A stretch of DNA of 27,187 nucleotides from the NCBI GenBank assembly GCA_031549455.1, contig JAVBPT010000066.1:1-27187 (forward strand), in the 5' to 3' direction. Below are positions 6,870 to 13,666 of this stretch, in pieces (the stretch's first letter is position 1; every line of letters starts with the position of its first letter). The translations under genes and the position numbers were made by a program. Source of the stretch: JAVBPT01 sp031549455. Its GTDB lineage: Bacteria > Bacillota > Clostridia > Lachnospirales > JAKSVV01. A model generated the notes under the pieces. It made no database searches, was not told where the DNA came from, and was given only the letters and a program-made list of their open reading frames with translations.

Positions 6870-7409
6870 ATGTTATCGGGAATGAAAATATTAGAAGAAA
6901 TACAAAGCGGGAATATTCTCATTGAACCATTTGATCCGAAGTTTTTAAACCCAAATAGTTATAATATTCGGATTGGGAATAAACTTTTAATTCATAGAGA
7001 CGAAATACTAGACATTAAGAAAAAACCAGAGACGGTTGAGATTGAAATTCCGGAGGAAGGTCTCGTTTTACAGCCGGGTGAGTTTTATCTCGCTTCTAGC
7101 TTTGAACGGACCGCGACGGACCGGTATGTTCCTATGATTGAGGGAAGGAGCAGCATTGGTAGACTCGGAATGTTTGTACACGCTTCGGCCAGTTTTGGAG
7201 ATGTTGGGTTCAATGGCAAATGGACGTTTCAGCTAGTTCCAACCAAGCCAATCAGAATTTATCCTTATATACCCATTGCACAGATTTATTACTATACACT
7301 AGAGGGAGATTTTGAGTTGTATGGGAAGGTAAGAAGTAATCCAAATAGCGGAAAGTATACAAATAATGATGGAACCTTAAAAAGCTCTATCGCGGATGAA
7401 TTTAAATAA
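6870..7409 (+). CDS. dcd: dCTP deaminase family protein
   Basis: This is a 179-aa member of the dCTP deaminase/dUTPase trimeric family, which makes dUTP from dCTP for thymidylate synthesis. Signature parts are IEPFDPKFLNPNSYNIRIG (residues 19-36), EGRSSIGRLGMFVH (91-104) with the conserved Ser and Arg of the active site, and a closing SGKYTNNDG. The usual catalytic Glu (E138 of E. coli Dcd, in a G-x4-E pattern) aligns with Gln121 in NGKWTFQL; the codon is CAG. That could mean loss of deaminase activity or a changed reaction. The family call does not depend on that residue. An AGGAGGGG ribosome binding site lies inside the end of pta. Confidence 0.88.
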   Translation: MLSGMKILEEIQSGNILIEPFDPKFLNPNSYNIRIGNKLLIHRDEILDIKKKPETVEIEIPEEGLVLQPGEFYLASSFERTATDRYVPMIEGRSSIGRLGMFVHASASFGDVGFNGKWTFQLVPTKPIRIYPYIPIAQIYYYTLEGDFELYGKVRSNPNSGKYTNNDGTLKSSIADEFK

Positions 7410-7421
7410 AGGAGTTAAGAT

Positions 7422-9194
7422 ATGACAGCAAACGAACTTAGGACTATGTTTATTGATTATTTTAAAACAAAAGGGCACACACAGATTCCATCTAGCTCAT
7501 TGATACCAGAAAATGATGCGAGTGTTTTGTTTACCACGGCGGGCATGCATCCACTTGTGCCTTATTTGCTTGGAGAGAAGCATCCTGCTGGTCAGAGACT
7601 ATGTAATTGTCAAAAGTGTATTCGTACGGGTGATATTGATGAAGTGGGAGATGCCTCCCATCTTACCTTTTTTGAAATGCTTGGAAACTGGTCACTTGGA
7701 GATTATTTTAAAGAAGAATCCATTAGAATGAGCTATGAGTTTCTTACAAAGCACCTGAGTATTCCGCATGAAAAGATTGCGGTTACACTTTTTAAAGGAA
7801 ATAAAAATATTCCCAAGGACGTGGAGGGATATGAAGTTTGGAAGAGTCTTGGATTTGGTGATGATAAAATTTTCTTTTACGGCGAACATGAAAATTGGTG
7901 GGGGCCCGCAGGTCTTACAGGACCATGTGGACCCGACACAGAAATTTTTTACGATAGCGGTCAGGAAAAGTGTGGGCCGGATTGTGGGCCAGCTTGCCGC
8001 TGTGGCAAATACGTTGAAATCTGGAACAACGTGTTTATGGCCTATAACAAAACGGCAGATGGAAGGTACGAACCGCTTGCACAAAAGAATGTGGATACAG
8101 GGATGGGTCTTGAACGGATTACTTGTGTTGTAAACCATAAAAAATCGGTTTATGATACCGAACTTTTTACGAAGATCATTGAAAAAATAGAAGAGGTAAC
8201 GGGAAAACGGTATGAAGGAAACGAAAAGATGTTTCGGATTATTGCAGATCATACAAGGGCAAGCGTCTTTATCTTGGGAGATGATAAAGCGGTAACACCA
8301 TCCAATGTGGATCAAGGATACATTTTAAGGAGATTTATAAGAAGGGTTTGTAGGTATTTGAGGCAACTTGGGGTAGACAAAAATGTAATACAAGAGATCG
8401 CCTGTGTGGTTGTTGATGAATATAAAGGAATTTATTGTGAACTTGAAAAAAACAGAGAGTTTGTTATTCGGGAGATTATAAAAGAGGAAGAAACTTTTAA
8501 TAAAACCATTTCAAGTGGGATTAAGATTGCCAATAAGTACATTGAAGAGGCAAGGGTAAGAGGAACGCTGGAAGGAGCCATGGCATTTAAATTATATGAT
8601 ACCTTTGGCTTTCCACTTGAGCTCACAATGGAGATTGCAAATGAACAAAATGTAAAAGTGGATGTGGAAGGCTTTAATCAAAAATATGTAGAGCACCAAG
8701 AGAAGTCAAGAGCGGGTGCGGAGCAAAAATTTAAAGGGGGACTGGCAGACCATACTGAAGAGACTACCCGTCTTCACACAGCAACCCATTTATTACAAGC
8801 GGCTTTGCGAAAAGTATTTGGTGAAACGATTTATCAGAAAGGGAGCAATATTACAGCAGAGAGACTCCGATTTGACTTTCCACTTGAAAGAAAGATGACA
8901 GAGGAAGAAATCAAAGAAGTTGAAAGTATGGTTAATGAAGTGATTGAAAAGGAGCTTGAAATTACCTGTGAAGAGATGACAGTTGATGAGGCTAAAGAAA
9001 AAGGAGCGTTAGGTGTATTTGAAGCAAAGTATGGTGAGAAGGTAAAAGTGTACACCATCGGGGACTTTTCAAAAGAGATTTGCGGAGGTCCGCATGTAAA
9101 AAACACAAAAGAGCTTCAGGCATTTAAGATTATAAAAGAGGAGAGCTCCTCATCTGGGATCAGGAGAATTAAAGCGGTTGTTGGAATACAATAA
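7422..9194 (+). CDS. alaS: Short alanyl-tRNA synthetase (no C-Ala domain)
   Basis: The enzyme charges tRNA-Ala. Residues 1 to about 390 form the class II catalytic and tRNA-recognition core, with TTAGMHPLVPYLLGEKHP, GDASHLTFFEMLGNWSLGDYF and VDTGMGLERI. A cysteine-rich stretch near residue 185 (CGPDCGPACRCG) could bind metal. The editing domain carries HTATH near 451-455 and CGGPH near 553-557, the four zinc ligands expected in AlaRS. The protein ends at 590 aa, soon after SSSSGIRRIKAVVG, so the glycine-rich linker and C-Ala domain (to about 875 aa) are absent. The stop lies in ordinary operon spacing, with no sign of decay. Short forms occur in Clostridia; a full-length copy may exist elsewhere. 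AAAGGAG sits 7 bases before the ATG. Confidence 0.9.
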   Translation: MTANELRTMFIDYFKTKGHTQIPSSSLIPENDASVLFTTAGMHPLVPYLLGEKHPAGQRLCNCQKCIRTGDIDEVGDASHLTFFEMLGNWSLGDYFKEESIRMSYEFLTKHLSIPHEKIAVTLFKGNKNIPKDVEGYEVWKSLGFGDDKIFFYGEHENWWGPAGLTGPCGPDTEIFYDSGQEKCGPDCGPACRCGKYVEIWNNVFMAYNKTADGRYEPLAQKNVDTGMGLERITCVVNHKKSVYDTELFTKIIEKIEEVTGKRYEGNEKMFRIIADHTRASVFILGDDKAVTPSNVDQGYILRRFIRRVCRYLRQLGVDKNVIQEIACVVVDEYKGIYCELEKNREFVIREIIKEEETFNKTISSGIKIANKYIEEARVRGTLEGAMAFKLYDTFGFPLELTMEIANEQNVKVDVEGFNQKYVEHQEKSRAGAEQKFKGGLADHTEETTRLHTATHLLQAALRKVFGETIYQKGSNITAERLRFDFPLERKMTEEEIKEVESMVNEVIEKELEITCEEMTVDEAKEKGALGVFEAKYGEKVKVYTIGDFSKEICGGPHVKNTKELQAFKIIKEESSSSGIRRIKAVVGIQ

Positions 9195-9215
9195 ATCATG
9201 TATAAGGAGAAGATT

Positions 9216-10700
9216 ATGGTAAAGGGATTTGATAAAGAAAAATATATCAAGATGCAAACAGAAAAGATCTTAGAACGAATCAATCAATACAACAACAAAT
9301 TGTATATGGAGTTCGGGGGGAAGTTGTTAGATGATTCCAATGCAGAAAGAGTCCTACCAGGTTATAATGCGAGATGTAAGGTAGAGCTTCTGCAAAAACT
9401 AAAAGACAAGGTAGAGATTATCCTTTGCATCAGTTCAAAAGATATTATAAAAAATCGAATTCGAGCAGACATTGGGATTACGTATGATATGGAAGTCCTC
9501 AGACTGATCGATAATCTAAAATCCCTCGACCTAGACATTAATAGTGTGGTGGTGACTCAATATGATGGACAACCACAGGCAGAACTGTTTAAGAATAAAT
9601 TGGAACGAAGAAATATACGAGTTTATACCCATACCGCCACAAAAGGATACCCAACGGATGTAAATATCATTGTGAGTGATGAGGGCTATGGGGCCAATAC
9701 ATATATCGAAACCACAAAACCGCTTGTGGTGGTAACCGCTCCAGGCGCAGGAGGAGGAAAGCTGGCCACTTGTTTGTCTCAACTTTACCATGAATATAAA
9801 AGAGGAATCAAAGCAGGTTATGCTAAGTTTGAGACTTTCCCGATCTGGAATCTTCCGTTAAAACATCCAGTAAACGTCTCTTATGAGGTAGTGACGGCTG
9901 ATCTAAAAGATGTCAATATGATTGATTCTTTTTACCTGGAAGAGTATGGAAAGATTGCGATAAACTATAATAGAGACCTTGAGGTATTCCCAATTTTAAA
10001 AAATATTCTTGAGAAAATTATGGGGGTATGTGATTACAAGTCTCCGACCGATATGGGTATTAACATGACGGGTTATTGTATTACAGACGACGAAGTGGTG
10101 TCTAATGCGGCTAGACAAGAGATTATTAGAAGGTATTATAAAGCTTTATGTATGTATAAACAGGGACTTATCGAGGAAGATGTATCGATGAGAATTAAGG
10201 TACTAATGAATGAGGCCAAAATTGATGTTAGCCAGAGAGATGTGGTTGCACCTGCGCTCAAAGTAACGGAAGAAAAAAAGTTGCCGGCGGTTGCGATTAA
10301 ACTGGATGATGGAAGAGTGGTCACCGGGAGAAATACGGATATTCTAACAGCACCGGCAAGTGCAGTGATCAATGCGATTAAAGTGTTGGCTAATATTTCA
10401 GATGACATTAAGCTTTTGTCTCCAGCAATTCTAGAGCCAATGATGAAACTAAAAGGGGATCTATTTGAGAATGGCAGATGCCTACTAAACATATATGATG
10501 TTCTGCTTGGACTTAGCACTTGTGTGGTCACCAATTCTACAATAGAACATGCACTCGCTCAGGTTGATAAGTTGGAATACTGTGAGGCACATGCTAGTTT
10601 TATGATTCAGCCTACAGATGAAAGCATGTTTAGAAGTTTAAAGATCAACCTTACACAGGAACCAGAATATTATAGTAAAAATTTATATTATAGCGAGTAA
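9216..10700 (+). CDS. DUF1846 (UPF0371) family protein
   Basis: The product is a 494-aa member of DUF1846/UPF0371, a conserved bacterial family with solved structures but no agreed biochemical role. Recognisable parts are GFDKEKYIKMQTEKILERI and FGGKLLDD at the N-terminus, SDEGYGANTYIETTKPLVVVTAPGAGGGKLATCLSQLYHE in the middle (a nucleotide-loop-like glycine stretch), and LDDGRVVTGRNTDILTAPASAVINAIK near the end. An upstream in-frame ATG at 9198 would place the AAGGAG ribosome binding site inside the gene. That site is 6 bases before the ATG at 9216, which is chosen. It is the last gene of the pta operon, closed by a UUCG hairpin. Confidence 0.9.
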   Translation: MVKGFDKEKYIKMQTEKILERINQYNNKLYMEFGGKLLDDSNAERVLPGYNARCKVELLQKLKDKVEIILCISSKDIIKNRIRADIGITYDMEVLRLIDNLKSLDLDINSVVVTQYDGQPQAELFKNKLERRNIRVYTHTATKGYPTDVNIIVSDEGYGANTYIETTKPLVVVTAPGAGGGKLATCLSQLYHEYKRGIKAGYAKFETFPIWNLPLKHPVNVSYEVVTADLKDVNMIDSFYLEEYGKIAINYNRDLEVFPILKNILEKIMGVCDYKSPTDMGINMTGYCITDDEVVSNAARQEIIRRYYKALCMYKQGLIEEDVSMRIKVLMNEAKIDVSQRDVVAPALKVTEEKKLPAVAIKLDDGRVVTGRNTDILTAPASAVINAIKVLANISDDIKLLSPAILEPMMKLKGDLFENGRCLLNIYDVLLGLSTCVVTNSTIEHALAQVDKLEYCEAHASFMIQPTDESMFRSLKINLTQEPEYYSKNLYYSE

Positions 10701-10727
10701 ATAACTTCGGTTATTTATTCTTTTTTT
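10699..10727 (+). terminator. UUCG-tetraloop terminator
   Basis: AAATAAC (10699-10705), loop TTCG, GTTATTT (10710-10716), then a T-rich tail through 10727. The stem overlaps the DUF1846 stop codon and ends the pta operon. Confidence 0.85.
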
Positions 10728-10731
10728 GTGC

Positions 10732-10759
10732 TTGAAATTTAAATATAACATGCTATAGT
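10732..10759 (+). promoter_or_regulatory. Promoter for the tandem membrane-protein pair
   Basis: TTGAAA (10732-10737), a 16-base spacer and TATAGT (10754-10759), 26 bases before the ATG at 10786. Confidence 0.7.
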
Positions 10760-10785
10760 GAATCTATATTTTATGAGGAGGTTTT

Positions 10786-11166
10786 ATGATTACGAACGGT
10801 GTTAGAACAATTTATTTGTATCTTGTTTCATTCATTTCACTTATGGTTATTGTTGCTGGTACCCTTGCAACGATAAATTCAATTCTAGACTTTGTTTATC
10901 CATATGAAAGCTATTCCCGCTATTATCCAAGTAAGGAAATAGATTATGAGGTGATGGATCCGGAAAATTTCGAAATAATGGAAGAAGAGGGAATCAACGG
11001 GACAGAAGAGCTAAGCAGGGAAGAAAATGAAAGAAGAGAAATAGACCGTTATAATGCAAAAAGACAGGCAGCCAAGTCTATTGCTACTTCACTTGCACTT
11101 CTTATGATCACCATACCGGTCTACTTATTTCATTTTAAGAATGCTTTGAAAGTGGAGGTAAAATAA
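10786..11166 (+). CDS. Membrane protein, 126 aa, DUF5671-like half
   Basis: The protein has two membrane helices, at residues about 8-32 (IYLYLVSFISLMVIVAGTLA) and 100-120 (IATSLALLMITIPVYLFHF). They are joined by an acidic loop of about 65 residues rich in Glu and Tyr. It aligns in layout and many positions with the next gene: a Tyr-x-x-Leu-Val helix start, an Ile-Ala-Thr second helix, and an Ile-Pro ending followed by a His. The pattern resembles DUF5671 repeats. GAGGAGG precedes the ATG and a promoter lies just upstream. Function unknown; the DUF link is moderate. Confidence 0.78.
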   Translation: MITNGVRTIYLYLVSFISLMVIVAGTLATINSILDFVYPYESYSRYYPSKEIDYEVMDPENFEIMEEEGINGTEELSREENERREIDRYNAKRQAAKSIATSLALLMITIPVYLFHFKNALKVEVK

Positions 11167-11167
11167 T

Positions 11168-11548
11168 ATGAGTGTTGTATTCATCGGTCTAGTTATACCA
11201 ATTCTTACAATTGCAATTATTGTAGGCCTTGTGGTTGCACTAGCAACCAGAAAGGCTGAAACACAAGATGAGGCGAAAAAATTTAATGGAGTGATCAAAA
11301 ACTTATATATGCACCTTGTCATGGTGGTTGCTTTATTTATGATGATTGGTGGTTTGGTTTACACATTCCAAAAAGGGGTGGACCTATTACTGCCTGAAAA
11401 ACGAGTGGAAAAAGAAATGGACCCATATTATTTGTATGATCAAAAAAACCAATTCCGAAATGATTTGAAAGAGATTGCTACTGGTATTACTTTTGTTGTA
11501 ATAGGGATTCCAATGTTTATTTATCATAACAAATCTTCAAGGGACTGA
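11168..11548 (+). CDS. Membrane protein, 126 aa, related to the preceding gene
   Basis: The protein has three predicted helices: residues about 3-26, 45-68 and 98-117. The last two, with the charged linker between them, match the upstream gene: NLYMHLVMVVALFMMIGGL against TIYLYLVSFISLMVIVAGT, and IATGITFVVIGIPMFIYH against IATSLALLMITIPVYLFH. The extra N-terminal helix is unique to this copy. Its GGAGG ribosome binding site lies in the last codons of the upstream gene, and the ATG is 1 base after that stop, so the two are co-translated and may form a heteromer. No function is known. Confidence 0.78.
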   Translation: MSVVFIGLVIPILTIAIIVGLVVALATRKAETQDEAKKFNGVIKNLYMHLVMVVALFMMIGGLVYTFQKGVDLLLPEKRVEKEMDPYYLYDQKNQFRNDLKEIATGITFVVIGIPMFIYHNKSSRD

Positions 11549-11640
11549 AATAAAGTCTAAACAAACCCTGCTTATTTAGAATATTTTGAAAAATATGTAC
11601 ATATCATGAATTATAAACAAAACAGTGGAAGAGGGTACAT

Positions 11641-11931
11641 ATGCCAAGTCCAAATGTCATAGAAGTCGTAGACGATAGTGATATTAGAAATGGAAGAGTA
11701 AGGGAATTAATCGAGATTCTCACACCGCTCTGCCTATCCTATAATCAGGTTTGTAATGGGGCGCAAAGTTTTAGCGAGATTAACCTAAACAAAAAGAAGT
11801 TTATTAGAAGGGCATTACATATATGCAACGAGTTGGCTGAGATTATAGAGGAAGTAGAGAGATGTTTGAAGCTTGAATTAAGAGATCTGTGTTGCAGAAG
11901 AGTCGATCGCTTTAGTTCAAGGTGTCGATAA
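11641..11931 (+). CDS. Small cysteine-rich protein, 96 aa, unknown
   Basis: I do not recognise this protein. It is soluble and mostly helical, with an acidic N-terminus (VIEVVDDSDIRNG) and a strongly basic end (CCRRVDRFSSRCR). Seven cysteines are spread along the chain, including an adjacent pair. The spacing does not match a standard zinc finger, but it could suit metal or disulfide chemistry. AGAGGG lies 5-6 bases before the ATG and a strong terminator begins 8 bases after the stop. I found no convincing promoter in the 92 bases upstream, which hold only AT-rich short palindromes. Confidence 0.65.
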   Translation: MPSPNVIEVVDDSDIRNGRVRELIEILTPLCLSYNQVCNGAQSFSEINLNKKKFIRRALHICNELAEIIEEVERCLKLELRDLCCRRVDRFSSRCR

Positions 11932-11938
11932 CAAAAAT

Positions 11939-11974
11939 GGTAATATTGTTCAAAGAGAGAATATTACCTTTTTT
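11939..11974 (+). terminator. Rho-independent terminator
   Basis: GGTAATATT (11939-11947) pairs with AATATTACC (11960-11968) across a 12-base loop, followed by six T residues. It closes the 96-aa gene. Confidence 0.9.
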
Positions 11975-11975
11975 G

Positions 11976-12003
11976 TTGTAAGTTTTTCAAATTGTGATAT
12001 AAT
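11976..12003 (+). promoter_or_regulatory. Extended -10 promoter for RNase G
   Basis: TTGTAA (11976-11981), a 16-base spacer and TATAAT (11998-12003), with TTGTGA directly before the -10. It rules out a start at the GTG at 12004, which would lie upstream of the transcript start. Confidence 0.8.
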
Positions 12004-12021
12004 GTGAAAAAAGGACAAAAG

Positions 12022-13182
12022 ATGAAAAAAGTAGTGCTAAATGTTGGAATACGATACATTCAAATAGCGACTTTACAAAACAATAAGTTGCTTGATTTTT
12101 ATGTGGAGGATCTAAACGAAAAAAGCAAGCAAGGAAACATTTATCTCGGGATCGCAAGCGATGTTGTGAAGAAGCTCGATACTGTATTTGTGGAGATTGG
12201 AGAGGAAAAGAAAGCTTATATTCAAAAAAGGGCAGGTCTTCCGATGCCAAAACAGGGGGAAAAGATACTTTGTCAGATTTTAAAAGAGGAAACGGAAAGT
12301 AAGGGGGCAGTCATTACAAAGGACCTGACCTTCATTGGACGTTATGTGGTTTTAATTAGAGAGGAAGTGAACACGACTTCTAGCCTTCTTTTTTCGAATG
12401 ACTTAGATAAAGAAGAGATTGGTGAGATTAAAGAGAAAATAAAAGGATTAAATTTTGATAAACAAGACAAAATAATCATAAGGCGGGAAGCAGCACTTGC
12501 CTCATCAGAGGAAATCTTGGCAGACTACCTTGCCTTGAAAGGTAGGTTACAGAAGATCGATGTCGAGTATCGAAATTTGAGTGTGGCTACGCTTTTATAT
12601 AAAAAAAGTATGATTGATACAATTTTCACTGAAATTTATGATAAAGATGTGGAAGAAATAGTAACGGATGATGCGAAGTTGTATCAGGAACTCCTTGAGA
12701 ATGCAAAGAGTTATCAGGTAGATCCCAAAAAGATCAAAAGATATGAGGACAAAGAACTGGGCATTCTAGAGTTGTATAAGGTGGAGCAAGAGGTAAAAAA
12801 AGCCCTTGGAAAGTATGTTTGGCTAAAAAGCGGAGGGCAAATTTTAATTGAGCATACAGAAGCAATGACGGTGATCGATGTAAACACCAAGAAGTTTGAG
12901 GGAAAGAAAGAGCTAGAGGAGTCAGCATTAAAGGTGAACCTGGAGGCGGCAACTGAAATTGCAAGACAGATTCGTCTAAGAAACATCAGCGGAATCATCT
13001 TAATCGACTTCATTAACATGAAAAATAAAGAAAATAGTCATAAGGTACTGGATGAGTTTAAACGTCTCACTCTAAAAGACAAGCAAAAAGTACACATTTT
13101 AGGATTCACCAAGCTAGGCCTACTGGAGACAACAAGGCAAAAAAAACGAAAAATGTTGAAGGATATTTTGAAAAAAATATAA
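12022..13182 (+). CDS. rng: Ribonuclease E/G family protein, short C-terminus
   Basis: This is a 386-aa endoribonuclease of the RNase E/G family, which cuts single-stranded RNA in rRNA processing and mRNA decay. The S1-like region includes GNIYLGIASDVVKKLDTVFVEIG. The catalytic DNase I-like core holds LKSGGQILIEHTEAMTVIDVN, with Asp286 and Asn288, then NLEAATEIARQIRLRNISGI and LIDFINMK with Asp329. These correspond to the magnesium ligands of E. coli RNase E (D303, N305, D346). The in-frame protein ends shortly after GLLETTRQKKRK and lacks the CPxC zinc-link seen in most members. A cysteine-containing stretch follows in another frame (see 13176-13283). AAGGA is 6 bases before the ATG at 12022. 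Confidence 0.88.
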   Translation: MKKVVLNVGIRYIQIATLQNNKLLDFYVEDLNEKSKQGNIYLGIASDVVKKLDTVFVEIGEEKKAYIQKRAGLPMPKQGEKILCQILKEETESKGAVITKDLTFIGRYVVLIREEVNTTSSLLFSNDLDKEEIGEIKEKIKGLNFDKQDKIIIRREAALASSEEILADYLALKGRLQKIDVEYRNLSVATLLYKKSMIDTIFTEIYDKDVEEIVTDDAKLYQELLENAKSYQVDPKKIKRYEDKELGILELYKVEQEVKKALGKYVWLKSGGQILIEHTEAMTVIDVNTKKFEGKKELEESALKVNLEAATEIARQIRLRNISGIILIDFINMKNKENSHKVLDEFKRLTLKDKQKVHILGFTKLGLLETTRQKKRKMLKDILKKI

Positions 13183-13283
13183 AAAGGGGCGATGATTTGG
13201 AAATCTGTAAAGAAACAAAAGTATGCACCGGGATTGGGAAATTAAACAATACCTATTTACAAATTTTTACACTTGTGATATAA
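13176..13283 (+). other. Possible frameshifted C-terminal extension of RNase G
   Basis: The RNase G frame ends soon after a run of seven A residues (13171-13177). Adding one A, or a -1 shift there, gives a frame that stays open for 35 more codons to a TAA at 13281-13283. It reads NIKRGDDLEICKETKVCTG followed by IGKLNN. The C-x-G-x-G part resembles the region after the second Cys of the RNase G zinc-link. It could be programmed slippage, a real frameshift mutation, a sequencing error, or chance. The TAA overlaps the -10 of the next promoter. The same stretch also has a separate 28-codon TTG frame at 13197 behind GGGG. Confidence 0.35.
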
Positions 13284-13284
13284 T
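13256..13284 (+). promoter_or_regulatory. Extended -10 promoter for the 82-aa gene
   Basis: TTTACA (13256-13261), a 17-base spacer and TATAAT (13279-13284), again preceded by TTGTGA. Confidence 0.8.
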
Positions 13285-13312
13285 AGTCATTAGTTTAGTG
13301 AAAGGAGTTTTT

Positions 13313-13561
13313 ATGAGTAAAAAAGTAACCATCGAATTTGGCAAAGAAAGCAATAAGATGATGATTCCTCTAAAAGACACTTTACCTGAAGCTTGCAAGG
13401 ATCTAAAGGAGATCCCGGAAAAGGACTGGGCTAATTTTGAAGAGGCTTTAAACAATAAAGTAAATGAACTAAGCGCCAACTTAACCACTCATGAAGATTA
13501 CTTGAATGTAGAAAGATGTGCAAACTATTTAAGAGCTTTTCACTTTACAGATAAATTTTAG
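13313..13561 (+). CDS. Hypothetical protein, 82 aa
   Basis: This small soluble protein begins MSKKVTIEFGKESNKMMIPL and continues through an acidic helical middle (EACKDLKEIPEKDWANFEEAL) to an aromatic end (AFHFTDKF). I do not recognise a family. The frame is open back to 13223, but the promoter at 13256-13284 and the AAAGGAG 5 bases before 13313 fix the start at 13313. It is a one-gene transcript between its own promoter and a GCAA-loop terminator, which suggests a steadily expressed small protein. No function is proposed. Confidence 0.75.
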   Translation: MSKKVTIEFGKESNKMMIPLKDTLPEACKDLKEIPEKDWANFEEALNNKVNELSANLTTHEDYLNVERCANYLRAFHFTDKF

Positions 13562-13584
13562 AATACAACATATATATAATATAT

Positions 13585-13611
13585 TTGGAAAGAGCAATCT
13601 TTCCAATTTTT
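13585..13611 (+). terminator. GNRA-loop terminator
   Basis: TTGGAAAGA (13585-13593), loop GCAA, TCTTTCCAA (13598-13606), then TTTTT. It ends the 82-aa gene. Confidence 0.88.
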
Positions 13612-13612
13612 A

Positions 13613-13640
13613 TTGCTATTTTTAAAAAAACTGGTAAACT
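13613..13640 (+). promoter_or_regulatory. Candidate promoter for pdp
   Basis: TTGCTA (13613-13618), a 16-base spacer and TAAACT (13635-13640), 26 bases before the pdp ATG. The -35 is mirrored by TAGCAA at 13640-13645, so the -10 region is bracketed by a 6-base inverted repeat. Weak consensus, hence moderate confidence. Confidence 0.5.
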
Positions 13641-13666
13641 AGCAATAAAGAACCGTTGGGGGAACG

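Noticed and set aside
7692..8315. 207-aa open frame on the - strand inside alaS
   Set aside because: It lies wholly antisense to a clearly conserved synthetase, has no ribosome binding site, and its composition looks like a shadow of the coding strand.
11549..11640. Short palindromes (TCTAAA/TTTAGA and ATATTTT/AAAATAT) as a terminator
   Set aside because: No T tract follows either, and the arms are purely AT-rich, so they may be chance.
12004..12021. GTG start for RNase G
   Set aside because: It lies directly after the -10 box, upstream of the likely transcript start, while the ATG at 12022 has a well-placed AAGGA.
13192..13245. 17-codon ATG frame after RNase G
   Set aside because: GGGG is only about 2 bases from the ATG and the peptide has no recognisable feature; the longer alternative frame is treated as a finding instead.
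13223..13312. Upstream extension of the 82-aa gene
   Set aside because: The promoter at 13256-13284 lies inside this stretch and AAAGGAG marks the ATG at 13313, so the extra 30 codons are not translated.
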